Assembly (NCBI GenBank): GCA_016928095.1
Contig: JAFGLL010000007.1
Location: 1 to 32,551, forward strand
Direction: 5' to 3'
Length of the DNA: 32,551 nt
Origin: Thermoplasmatota archaeon
GTDB taxonomy: Archaea > Thermoplasmatota > Penumbrarchaeia > Penumbrarchaeales > Penumbrarchaeaceae
In this document: piece after piece, positions 15,987 through 25,500 of the stretch
How positions within the stretch are numbered: position 1 is the first letter of the stretch
Layout of the letters: each line of letters opens with the position of its first letter
Translations under genes and position numbers: made by a program
The notes under the pieces: generated by a model
What the model saw: only the letters and a program-made list of their open reading frames with translations
Databases searched by the model: none
What the model was told of the DNA's origin: nothing

Positions 15987-15995
15987 GTTAATATC
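15987..15995 (+). promoter_or_regulatory. putative TATA box of the FG-GAP/PA14 protein gene
   Basis: GTTAATATC lies about 46 bases before ATG 16037, which leaves a leader of about 20 bases that includes GTGAGG. Confidence 0.4.
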
Positions 15996-16036
15996 GGATG
16001 TACGGGAATGGGAACTGTTTAGCGTGAGGTTCCCAA

Positions 16037-19000
16037 ATGCCGGCTTTAAGTGAGGGAAGATCACACTTTCCTACCGTGACATATGTTGTTCTGATATGCT
16101 TTTGTATCATGAGCAACGCATATACCGCCTCGGGCAGCGAAGGTCCGCCAACGAAGGTCCTATCCAATTCGGGTGTCCTCCTTGTGGAGGACGTTGCCGC
16201 CACGGTGATCCACGGGAGAGATGCCTCACCTCCGGGAGACCTCATCGGGTCCTATATCTGGGCTGGCGATGTCGATGATGACGGGTTTGATGATATCGGG
16301 TTGGCGTGCACGATCGACGGTTCATCAAGGGGGATCGAAATCATACACGGGTCAACGGGAGGACTACCCGATGTCATCGACCTGGACAACACCTCTGTTC
16401 CCTTCCGGATCGATTACCCGGCAAGGCAGATCGATATCGGGGACTTCGACCATGACGGCAACAAGGACCTGCTCATGTCATCGCAGCTTTCCGGTAGGGT
16501 CTATTTCGGGAACAAGGGTGAGATCAGCGAGAACTATACATTACTATCAAGCGGCATCCATCAGCAGACATGGGAATACCCTTACAGCGATTTCATTTGG
16601 GTAGGGGATTTGGACGGGGACGGTCTGGACGATTTCATCACGGGAACGTTCGGATGCGGTGCCTACCTCACCCTGGGTATATGGCAGCCCGATGAGCTGA
16701 ACATCTACTGGAGCAGAAGCGGGAATTTAACGACCTTCACCGCTGACAAATGGGACGATTTCTCGTCATCTATTGGAGTGGGGGATATAGACGGCGACGG
16801 TCTGCTCGACATGGCGGTCGGGGTACCCAAGGCCGACCCCCAGGAGGGGACTTCCAGGATGTTCGGTGCTGTCTGTGTATATTTCAACCTGACAAGGTTC
16901 GACAATGCCACCACCTACCATCCGTACGAGGTTGCCGACTCCATCATATACGGCAGCGATACCTTCGATCAGTTCGGATGGAACGTCATCGTCCAGGATA
17001 TCAACGGGGATGGGAAAGACGATATACTTGCCGGTGCCCCCAATTCCGCCGGTGTCCAGAACCAGAACCCCGGATGCGGGGAGATCTTGCTGTATCTGGG
17101 GAAGGACAACCGCTCGTTCCCGAGCTCTATGGACGCCGAGAACGATGCAGATGCGATAATGATAGGAGCATCCGGGAGGACCACCGATCCCGATTATTCG
17201 GGGGACAAGATAGGGAGGACGTTCCAGCTCGCAGATATGGACGGCAATGGTGAGACGGAGATATTGATATCGACACCATACAGGTCCCTGGAGCCGCTCG
17301 GCGGAACGAGCAGGGACGACACTGGCTCATTATCCATGTACGAGCTTGCAAAGATCATACCGAAAACGGGGAAGATAGTCACTCTTGGCTACCCTGCCAA
17401 GGGCTTCAACATCGAGGGCCGTGATATGGGTGATACCCTTGGTTGGCAGATACGGGTGGGGGACATCAACGGGGATGGTCTCGATGATCTCATCATAGGA
17501 GTACCTGGCGCTGACGGCGTTCAGAACCTGAGGAGGAACTCGGGTGAGATCTACATCATACACGGTGAAGGGATCCGGTTGATGGAGCAAAGGATCTCGG
17601 GACCGGGCTCCCTGACACCAAAGGTCTTCGCGATGGGCGGGACCTTCGATGTGAACCTGTCCTTCCAAAGTACGAAAGGGTACGATCAGGTCACCGGGGG
17701 AAGCTTGACGATAGGTACGGGTCCTGATGCGGTCTCCCTTCTTTGCCGGAGGGGGAATTTCATGATGGGGAGTGATACCTATGGGTCCGTCATGCTGCAC
17801 CCTGAAGGGTGCAAGCTGGGTGGGAACGGGCGTCAAGGATGGCTGACGTTCAGGCTGGAGCTGTCCTGGCATTTTCCCTTTGAGGGTCCCGTGGATGTAA
17901 GGTTCGATCTTATCGATATCGACGATCAGAACATTACCAGGTCCTATCCTTCATCGATGGTGGTCTGCAAGGACATCAGGATCACTGATACGCTGAAGGT
18001 CTTCGCCGGGAGCGACGAACTCCTCATGAAAGGGTCCTATCTGGCTCCGGGAACGACCGTTTCCCTCGGAGGGGCTGTCATGGTCTATGATGACGAGCCG
18101 CTCAAGGAGGTGCCGTTCCAGACGCTCCGTATCGACCATTTCCAGGGTCCCGCCTTCATTGAGAATGTCGTCTATTCGGCGGGATGGAAGGTGGAGTTCG
18201 AAACGCAGAAAAATGGGGAAATGGAACATTCATTGATGCCCGGCATCGATCCCGCTACATATCCTCAGGACCTGCCCTTGAGATACCTTCCGGACCTGGG
18301 AAACCCTGTTGGATACAAGGTCCAGGTGGATGATACACCACCTATCCGACCGACGGGGTTGAGAGCGGTATCCAGAGAGGGGAACCAGGACAATCTCAGC
18401 AGGACGGGGGAGTTCACCCTGTCCTGGGACGATATCGATCTTGTTGAAGGGGACCGGAACCTGTCCGGCATACGGGAGCATTATATCACCGTCGATGACG
18501 GCGAGCCCGTCCTCGCACTTGAGAGAGGGGGTCTTGTAGGAACCTACTTCAGTGACCTCGATTCCTATGTGCGGGAAAAGGAACTGATCGACGAGAGGCT
18601 CCACTTCACGGTCAACGAGTGGGGCTCGTTCGGTCCGGACCCCAACCTCATGCTCCCCACTGATTACTCCATCAGGTGGTCCGGGTGGCTTGACATGGGC
18701 GATGCTGATAACGTCTTCTTCAAGGTCCTTGGTTCCGGGGATGCGAAGTTGTATCTCGACGATGAACGCGTGTTTGACTGGACATCGGTCAAGAAGGGGG
18801 TGGTCATCGGGGGTTACGATCTGAAAGAGGGGGATAACCCAAGGATCGAGATCGTTTTCAGGCACAGGTCGGGGGATTCGTTCTTCTCCTTGCTGTATCA
18901 GGACGACAGCGGGGCTTTTTCCCCTGTTCCATCCACCTCGCTCATGCATCCTTCCAACTCACAGAACATCAGGATAATGTCGGATACTGGGTCTGTCTCC

Positions 19001-20245
19001 GTTCACAGCATCGATCGTGTGGGTCACGCCTCGGAAAGTGCCAGGTTGGACCTCTACCGGGACCTTTTAGGTCCTGTGTTCGACCTGTCCGGGGTACCGC
19101 TTTGGGTCAACACGACCCACCCGGTCTTCGAGATCTGTGTCCGGGACGCGGACCAGGGAAGCTTCCCCAACTCGGGTCTGGACCCAAGTTCGATCATGTT
19201 TCGGACCGTGGACGAAGAGGGTGTTCGTTCGGATTGGTCGCTTCCCTCGAAAGTGAAGGAGAGCGTCGATGATCCTGGGAGTTACATCGCATCGATAGGA
19301 CCGGAGCTCACCACCAACTGGAAGGGGAGGGTCCAGTTCCAGGCCTCGGACATCGAGGCAAACAATGTTCTCTCCCCCTGGGTGGAGATGGGGGTGGACA
19401 TGAGGCCCCCGGACATAATGGTCATGGAACCGGCCTCCGGAGAGACCGTCGAAGGAAGTATCGTGAAGTTCATGGTCCGGGCAACGGACCTCGGAGGCTC
19501 CGGCTTCGACGGGAGGACCCTCGAGTATCGGTCCAGATCGGATGTGGTGGGTTGGTCCAGCTGGACGAATATCGGGACAGGTTCCGAAGGTACCGAATTG
19601 CTCTTCAATATCTCCCTTGACCTTGAGTTCGGCATTGTGGAACTTCTTTTTAGGGGAAGCGACCTGATGGGGAACCGGTACGAGACCTCTCCCTCCCGTC
19701 TGACGGTCACCAAGCCTGTCATCAACCTGAGACCCGTTGCGGTGATTAGGACGCCCCTGAACAACTCGGTCTACAGGTACGGCGAGCCGGTCACCCTTAG
19801 TTCGGAGGGAACGCATGACGACGGTATCGGGGAATACTCACCTGTGAGGATGACCTGGACCTCGAGCCTTCAGGGACTGCTCGGGACGGGGAGGCTCCTG
19901 TCCATCGATCTACAGAGCGGGGAGCATCTGATCACATTGTATGCGGACGACGGCGCTCCCGGGCACAACGTCTCCGTTTCCGTGGTCATAACCATCCTCG
20001 AACCTCCCGATCCGAACGGCACGGGACCGGTCCCCGTGGATGAGGACGAGAAAAGCTGGAACGCGTTCGTGATCATCTTCTTTGGCATGGTCACCGTCGT
20101 TCTGATGGGGATAGTGACGATGGTCATGGTGGCACGAAGGAGGCAGGGCGGCGAAACACGCCTTGGAGTGGTGAAGGAGACCGAAGACGATATCCTCTTA
20201 CGGGAGGAAGGTCCCGAGGACCAGGACCTCACAGAACCCTTGTAA
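16037..20245 (+). CDS. giant secreted, membrane-anchored FG-GAP propeller / PA14-like surface protein
   Basis: 1402 residues. A signal peptide (about 1-31) is followed by seven FG-GAP-like units with calcium-loop motifs: GDVDDDGFDD (~77), GDFDHDGNKD (~135), GDLDGDGLDD (~190), GDIDGDGLLD (~249), QDINGDGKDD (~320), ADMDGNGETE (~399) and GDINGDGLDD (~475), the number needed to close a beta-propeller as in integrin alpha. A middle beta-rich part follows, then a PA14-like domain (about 832-970, starting GLVGTYF, with YSIRWSGWLDMG), Ig-like segments and a PKD/Ig-like domain (about 1232-1325). A membrane helix at about 1341-1366 and a tail with ARRRQGG and acidic residues end it. It probably binds glycans or partner cells at the cell surface. 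GTGAGG sits seven bases before the ATG. Confidence 0.93.
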   Translation: MPALSEGRSHFPTVTYVVLICFCIMSNAYTASGSEGPPTKVLSNSGVLLVEDVAATVIHGRDASPPGDLIGSYIWAGDVDDDGFDDIGLACTIDGSSRGIEIIHGSTGGLPDVIDLDNTSVPFRIDYPARQIDIGDFDHDGNKDLLMSSQLSGRVYFGNKGEISENYTLLSSGIHQQTWEYPYSDFIWVGDLDGDGLDDFITGTFGCGAYLTLGIWQPDELNIYWSRSGNLTTFTADKWDDFSSSIGVGDIDGDGLLDMAVGVPKADPQEGTSRMFGAVCVYFNLTRFDNATTYHPYEVADSIIYGSDTFDQFGWNVIVQDINGDGKDDILAGAPNSAGVQNQNPGCGEILLYLGKDNRSFPSSMDAENDADAIMIGASGRTTDPDYSGDKIGRTFQLADMDGNGETEILISTPYRSLEPLGGTSRDDTGSLSMYELAKIIPKTGKIVTLGYPAKGFNIEGRDMGDTLGWQIRVGDINGDGLDDLIIGVPGADGVQNLRRNSGEIYIIHGEGIRLMEQRISGPGSLTPKVFAMGGTFDVNLSFQSTKGYDQVTGGSLTIGTGPDAVSLLCRRGNFMMGSDTYGSVMLHPEGCKLGGNGRQGWLTFRLELSWHFPFEGPVDVRFDLIDIDDQNITRSYPSSMVVCKDIRITDTLKVFAGSDELLMKGSYLAPGTTVSLGGAVMVYDDEPLKEVPFQTLRIDHFQGPAFIENVVYSAGWKVEFETQKNGEMEHSLMPGIDPATYPQDLPLRYLPDLGNPVGYKVQVDDTPPIRPTGLRAVSREGNQDNLSRTGEFTLSWDDIDLVEGDRNLSGIREHYITVDDGEPVLALERGGLVGTYFSDLDSYVREKELIDERLHFTVNEWGSFGPDPNLMLPTDYSIRWSGWLDMGDADNVFFKVLGSGDAKLYLDDERVFDWTSVKKGVVIGGYDLKEGDNPRIEIVFRHRSGDSFFSLLYQDDSGAFSPVPSTSLMHPSNSQNIRIMSDTGSVSVHSIDRVGHASESARLDLYRDLLGPVFDLSGVPLWVNTTHPVFEICVRDADQGSFPNSGLDPSSIMFRTVDEEGVRSDWSLPSKVKESVDDPGSYIASIGPELTTNWKGRVQFQASDIEANNVLSPWVEMGVDMRPPDIMVMEPASGETVEGSIVKFMVRATDLGGSGFDGRTLEYRSRSDVVGWSSWTNIGTGSEGTELLFNISLDLEFGIVELLFRGSDLMGNRYETSPSRLTVTKPVINLRPVAVIRTPLNNSVYRYGEPVTLSSEGTHDDGIGEYSPVRMTWTSSLQGLLGTGRLLSIDLQSGEHLITLYADDGAPGHNVSVSVVITILEPPDPNGTGPVPVDEDEKSWNAFVIIFFGMVTVVLMGIVTMVMVARRRQGGETRLGVVKETEDDILLREEGPEDQDLTEPL

Positions 20246-20249
20246 TGAT

Positions 20250-21062
20250 TCATCGTTCCTGACCATCTTCCCGATCGTTCTCTTTCTCAGTTGGTACATC
20301 CTCACTTCGTTCCTGCCTTTCCTTCCAGGATGGATGTGGTTCATCGGGCCCCCTCTCCGATCGAGGCCTATCTGTTTTTTCATCAACATCGGGTCCCGGT
20401 CCTCCTTCGCCCTCCATCCCACCAGTTCTCAAGTCCACTTTCTTGGCATTCTGGGACCTGACGGATGCGTAAATGATCAACCCGACGATGACGCAGACTA
20501 TCAGGAAGAAAACGCAGGCAATACCCAGAAGGCCGGTGACTTCTCCCTCAGATGCTCCAAAAGCGTCATCCGGAGAAACATCGTCGTCATCGTATGCCGG
20601 GTAGTTCCTGTAATCGTTTGGTGCACCCACATTTTCGAGGTCGATGGTCCCGCTTCCGCGGATAACAAGTCTGTCCTCCCGGAATATCAACAGCTCCATC
20701 CGGTAGGAATCGTTGTTCGGTATGTCCACCATCAGATCCCCCTCGACCGTCGTCTGCTGCCTCACATCGGTCAGGGTCGTGCTGGAATCGTCCATGGCAA
20801 GATTGCTGCCGGTCTCGACGGTGAACGCCCTGATCTTCAGGTTGCCAACATCCTTGTTGCCGACATTGGATATGAAGACCGCGATCTCTATCCTTGACCT
20901 CTCGGAGTCCGCCCCTCTCATGATGAACTGGACATCCTCCACTATCAGGTCGGACTCCTTCTTCTCCTCCACCTTGAACACGAAATATCCAAGGACGATC
21001 GTTATGACCAGGAGCAGGACCGCTGCAGAGACCAGGATGATATCCCTTCTGTCGAACTTCAT
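20250..21062 (-). CDS. two-helix membrane protein with extracellular beta domain (paralogue B)
   Basis: 270 residues: an N-terminal helix (about 8-28), an extracellular beta domain with FISNVGNKDVGNLKIRAF and then SNLAMDD, an acidic linker (AYDDDDVSPDD), a second helix (about 180-202) and a long hydrophilic cytoplasmic tail. The beta domain aligns with the protein encoded just upstream, so they are tandem duplicates. The start is ATG 21060-21062, with GGAGGTG six bases ahead, overlapping the upstream stop as ATGA; a GTG at 21071 inside that site is rejected. I do not know the family; it may belong to the CARDB/DUF7490 type of archaeal extracellular domains. Confidence 0.85.
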   Translation of the reverse strand: MKFDRRDIILVSAAVLLLVITIVLGYFVFKVEEKKESDLIVEDVQFIMRGADSERSRIEIAVFISNVGNKDVGNLKIRAFTVETGSNLAMDDSSTTLTDVRQQTTVEGDLMVDIPNNDSYRMELLIFREDRLVIRGSGTIDLENVGAPNDYRNYPAYDDDDVSPDDAFGASEGEVTGLLGIACVFFLIVCVIVGLIIYASVRSQNAKKVDLRTGGMEGEGGPGPDVDEKTDRPRSERGPDEPHPSWKERQERSEDVPTEKENDREDGQER

Positions 21063-21700
21063 TTGCGGCACCTCCTCTTACCATATCCGGCACCTGCAAG
21101 CGCAACCGACAGGATGCATATGATGATCGCACCGATGGTCGGGAACGGTATGTTGCCTCCATTCTTTTCTTCCGATGGCTCATCGGTCACCGTGTCCAGA
21201 TAATCCTTCCCACCGATCCTGCGGTCGGAAAGGCTGATCTTCCCGTAACCTTTCACCGTGATCAGGTCGTCCTTGAAAATGATAAGCTCAACCGTGAAGG
21301 TCCCGTTGTATATGACGGTCATCTCGAAGGAGGTCTCGATGGTGGAATCGGCCTTGACGACCTCGGAGACCGTCTCCGCATCGTCCATGGCCAGGTTCGA
21401 CCTCTCATCGACAGCGAAGGCCCTGATCCTCATATCGCAGTCCTCGTCCCCAACGTTGGATATGAATGCCTTGACGGATATGTGGTATTCTTCGGAGAAA
21501 TATCCATCGTAATCGAAATAGACCTCCTCCACTTCCAGTACAGCACCCTTCTTCGGCTCCTTGTATATCAGGTTCTCGTAGATGAGGATACCACCGAAGA
21601 TGAGACTGATCATTGCCAGCGCGGAGATGAACACGATCAGTATCGTTAATCGGGCATTGAACTTACTTTCGGTCACTTCGACATCCTCCTGTGTTATCAT
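21059..21700 (-). CDS. two-helix membrane protein with extracellular beta domain (paralogue A)
   Basis: 213 residues: an N-terminal helix (about 19-41), an extracellular beta domain with AFISNVGDEDCDMRIRAF then SNLAMDD and VELIIFKDD, an acidic linker, and a second helix (about 186-205) ending in a short basic tail (KRRCRK). Its domain matches that of paralogue B over about 100 residues; B differs chiefly in its long cytoplasmic tail. A and B overlap by four bases and should be cotranslated, which suggests a hetero-oligomer. ATG 21698-21700 lies about 28 bases after a minus-strand GATAAAAAG box. No known function is recognised. Confidence 0.85.
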   Translation of the reverse strand: MITQEDVEVTESKFNARLTILIVFISALAMISLIFGGILIYENLIYKEPKKGAVLEVEEVYFDYDGYFSEEYHISVKAFISNVGDEDCDMRIRAFAVDERSNLAMDDAETVSEVVKADSTIETSFEMTVIYNGTFTVELIIFKDDLITVKGYGKISLSDRRIGGKDYLDTVTDEPSEEKNGGNIPFPTIGAIIICILSVALAGAGYGKRRCRK

Positions 21701-21860
21701 CTAGCAAACGGGGATATAATGCTTTTTATCGCATGATATCGGGCACATGCTCCCTGTTTGCTGTAATACGAACATCTATCAGAGGTCATAAATACAGATT
21801 GGAACGGTTCTTTGACATTCGGAAGAGAACGAGCGGACAATACGGGGGGGTCCCATACAA

Positions 21861-21870
21861 CATATTTAAC
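21861..21870 (+). promoter_or_regulatory. TATA box of the DUF4190 gene
   Basis: CATATTTAAC lies about 32 bases before ATG 21898. A further TATA-like CATAAATAC at 21787-21795 in the same intergenic space drives no recognisable gene. Confidence 0.45.
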
Positions 21871-21897
21871 TCCAGGAAGTAATTTCGGTACAGGGGT

Positions 21898-22443
21898 ATG
21901 ATCATGGAAGAAGAACGGACCCCAGGACAGTCTCCGGGAACGGATCAAGGTCACGAAAGAGACCAAGAGATAATGGAAAGCCTCGCAGAACGTGATGTTC
22001 CTATGCATACCCCACCTCCCAGATACGCAGCAAGCCCTCCCGTATATGAACCGGGCCATGACACATCCGGTTCGGAAGACCGGGATGGACGCGAGGATGC
22101 TTTATCCTCTTCTCCCTTCGATACGGGGACGAATACCTACGACAAGGGAGCGAAGGGAATGGGGGCTGCCTCCATGATAATTGGGATATGCAGTCTGGGG
22201 ACAGCTTTCCTGGGTATTCTCTTTTCGGGGTTCTGCTGCATCTCCTTCATGCTCTCCATAACCGGTCTGGTCCTGGGGAGCGTATCACTGGTCAAATACA
22301 AAAGGACCGGGGCTGTTGAAGGAAAGGGGATGGCTATCGCCGGGGTGATAATGAACTCCATCGACCTGGGTCTTGCCTTCCTTGGAATGCTCATATTGTT
22401 ACTCGCCTTGGGGGTCCTTGTGGGAACAGGTTTCACCTGGTAA
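21898..22443 (+). CDS. DUF4190-type membrane protein with disordered N-terminus
   Basis: 181 residues. Residues 1-85 are hydrophilic, Pro/Glu/Asp-rich and probably disordered in the cytoplasm. Residues 86-178 carry the DUF4190 pattern: KGMGAASMIIGICSL, two hydrophobic hairpins with CC near 113-114, LGSVSLVKYKRTGAVEGKGMAIAGVIMNSI. Function is unknown; in other organisms such domains sit in small membrane proteins with variable cytoplasmic parts. ATG 21898 and ATG 21904 are both possible; AGGGGT stands six bases before the second. It is divergent from the tandem paralogues and close upstream of the next surface protein. Confidence 0.85.
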   Translation: MIMEEERTPGQSPGTDQGHERDQEIMESLAERDVPMHTPPPRYAASPPVYEPGHDTSGSEDRDGREDALSSSPFDTGTNTYDKGAKGMGAASMIIGICSLGTAFLGILFSGFCCISFMLSITGLVLGSVSLVKYKRTGAVEGKGMAIAGVIMNSIDLGLAFLGMLILLLALGVLVGTGFTW

Positions 22444-22492
22444 AGAAAAGATGGTACAACAAGGCAACTTTTTCTTGTATCCTGCCCAATTC

Positions 22493-22500
22493 TTTAATAG
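22493..22500 (+). promoter_or_regulatory. TATA box of the 1327-residue surface protein gene
   Basis: TTTAATAG at 22493-22500 predicts transcription from about 22520, just upstream of a GGAGTGA ribosome site at 22532-22538. This supports the start at 22543 over ATG 22501. Confidence 0.55.
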
Positions 22501-22542
22501 ATGGTCGCTGGATATGACAAAGGTCATATCAGGAGTGATCGT

Positions 22543-25500
22543 ATGGAACTGAACAGGACCGGGAACGTGATCGTGGTATTGCTCATGTTTGGAGCCTTAT
22601 TCTCCTTCCCTGGGGGGACCGGAGACGTTGACGCTGTGGAATTACCTTTCTATCACAATTCCTACATCATTCTCAACGTATCCTTTACGAACGGAACCCC
22701 CGCGGAAGGCCACAGGGCTTACTGGACGACCATCTTCGATTACAACGAACGGTACTCCAGCATCGACAGCGGTGGGAAGGCTGCTCTGAACCTTACCTTT
22801 AATTACCTGGGGGCGGGAATACTCCGGATTCGCGACCTATCCTACAGGATCTTTTACACTGAATATCTGTTCATCGACCCCGATGAGTTCGTTTACAGGA
22901 ACATTACCCTGCCACCGCCTGAGGAACCTTACAATCTTATCACGGGCGTCCTCCGGGACGGCGGGATGAACGAACCCATCGAGAATGCCCAGGTAACCAT
23001 CAGCATGCAGACGGACCTTTACTACAACCACTATCAGGTGGTGAACACGGACGCCCAGGGCAGGTACAAGGCATACGTTCCCAACGGGACAAGGTTCAAT
23101 GTCTTCATCCAGGTGTACACGCTTGCTGGGTTCAGGCCCCTTGTTCGGGTGTTATACCTGAAGGAGGATGTCCACACGTACGAGGTCGACCTTTACGCTT
23201 TTAGGGATTTCATCGGAGAACACCAGACAAGGATCAGGTACATCGACGTCCAGACGGGAGACCCGATCACGGGATATCTGTCCATCTCATCGTATGCCGA
23301 GGAGAATGACCTCGATCAGTATGACAATAATGTCTCCACCCAGGACCCGGACGGATGGTTCGATCTCTCGACCTCGATGGGCGAGATGGAATTGAGGTTC
23401 ACCGCTCTGGACCTATACCCCGATATGGATGTCTATCTCCATTCCAGCCATGTCATCAACGACACGGGAGAGGATATCGAGATACCCATGGACACCTCGT
23501 TCATGGTCCCTGTGGAGCTTAAGGTATGGAACTCTACCGGACCCGCTGCCGGGGCCGATGTCCATTTCGATATCATGGGATGTGAGGACCTCTGGAACTA
23601 TAGGACAAATCCCATGTTCACCACCGATCCCCTCGGCAAGGTCCTTATCCACCTCCCCTCGGATAGTGTTCACCCTGTCAATATCGCCCCGATCGACCAT
23701 CCTGGCTTTACGGTGAACGTGGATACGACCGGTCCCGGACCATACAGAATCAATGTCACCATCCCCAAGATCGAGGAAACCATCCTACCACCGATAATAA
23801 ATGTCAATCTCACCCTGGTGGATGATGTCACCGGCCTCCCTGTTCCCCGAGCTAATGTCCAGGGTTGGGGGTATTATGAGGATATATACGTGTATTTTTC
23901 GGAGACGGCCGGAGATGACGGGAAATTGTCGTTGGACCTGGTATCCCAGATGACCTACAGCACCATCTCCGCGCAGATCAATATGGCGACAGCTGTGCTC
24001 AACGATCTCACCTTCACGCCGGAAGGACAGAACGATATCACGATGCGCATGACGAAGCGTTACGATACGGAGAAAACATGGGCGGACCACTATTACCTTA
24101 TCGTCAAGGATGAAGATGGCCAGCCCGTACCGGACGCGGCCCTGTATGTCGCTGGTAGCTTCAGCAGCAGGGATTCCTATTCCATGGAATTTGTTTCTGA
24201 CCAAGAGGGAAAGATCGAGTTCACTGCAATGTCCGGAAGCGACGTGGCCGTGCAAACCGAGATGTATCTCCTGAACGGTCGATCTAACCCTTGGGCAATG
24301 CAGTGGACCGTCCTGAGGGCGCATACCGGTGTACCTTATCTCGGTGATGTCACCGTATACGAAAGGCCTGCACCGACCGCCATCACCGGTTTCATACGTG
24401 ACGCCGAGACAATGGCGCCTATCAGGAACCAGAATATCATGGCGCATTCGGTGAAACCGCAATCGACAGAGCCGTCCAGGGCTATGATGATGGAGGAACG
24501 TTACACCGATGGTATCGATTACATGAAGCTATGGAGAATGAGCACCGCTGACGGTTTTTACAGGACCTACGGCATCGATACCGTGATGCTCGAAGTGGAC
24601 CGGAGCGGTTACTTCGCCTACAGGGAGGAGTATTCCCTGGGGCCTGTCAGGTCCGGGACGATCCACGACATCCTCCTGGACCCGCTCCCCGGCTCGATGG
24701 CGTGGCTCAACGGTACGCTGATGAACGAGGAGGGAGAGCCCATTCCGGGCGAGATCAACATCACGGATATCGATCATCCGGGGATGGCCGGATACGATCT
24801 GGTTGTCGATGGGACAGGGGCCTTCAGCTTACAGCTATGGCCCAGCACCTACCGGCTGAGGTTCTTCAACGAACCTCTTTCCGGCATGATGGATGTGGTG
24901 CTGCCGGAAGAGGGCATCGATGGACTGGAACTCAGACTCGTGCCCATGTGTCGGATATACGGAACAACCGTTAATGGTCAAGGCTCTCCCATCGGAGGGA
25001 TCAATGTCACATTGGTGGTTGAACCGAACGAGAGCCTGTTCGGATGGTCCATATCGGACAGCGGAGGGAACTTCTCGTTCACTGTCCCTGCAGGTACATA
25101 CAGCATTGTCATCGGGATATCGGAGCTCTACGACAATTACAGGGTGAACGATATCGTGGTGGACGGATGGGTGGACTGGTTCGGCATGCTGTATCTCAAC
25201 GACCGCATACGGGGGGACGTCCTCGGAACCGTTCACGGCTCTGCGGGTCCTTATGCTTCCGGGATCCCCCGGGCCGTGGTGGAACTGCTCGATGACGGGT
25301 CCGTGGCATATTCTGCTACGGCAAATGAAACCGGGTGGTTCGAGTTCATGATGGTGGATTACGGCACCTACGACCTGAGGGTCTCTCCTCCGGGGTCACT
25401 CATGCCACTGGAGGGCATACGGTCGGGATATCTGGAGAGGACCATAGAGGACCTTGTGGTCTCCAGCCATATCACGCAGGTGGACCCTCTTCTGACCTAT

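Noticed and set aside
21691-21882. 63-codon plus-strand frame in the divergent promoter region
   Set aside because: Basic composition, overlaps the start and promoter of the minus-strand gene, and no supporting signal.
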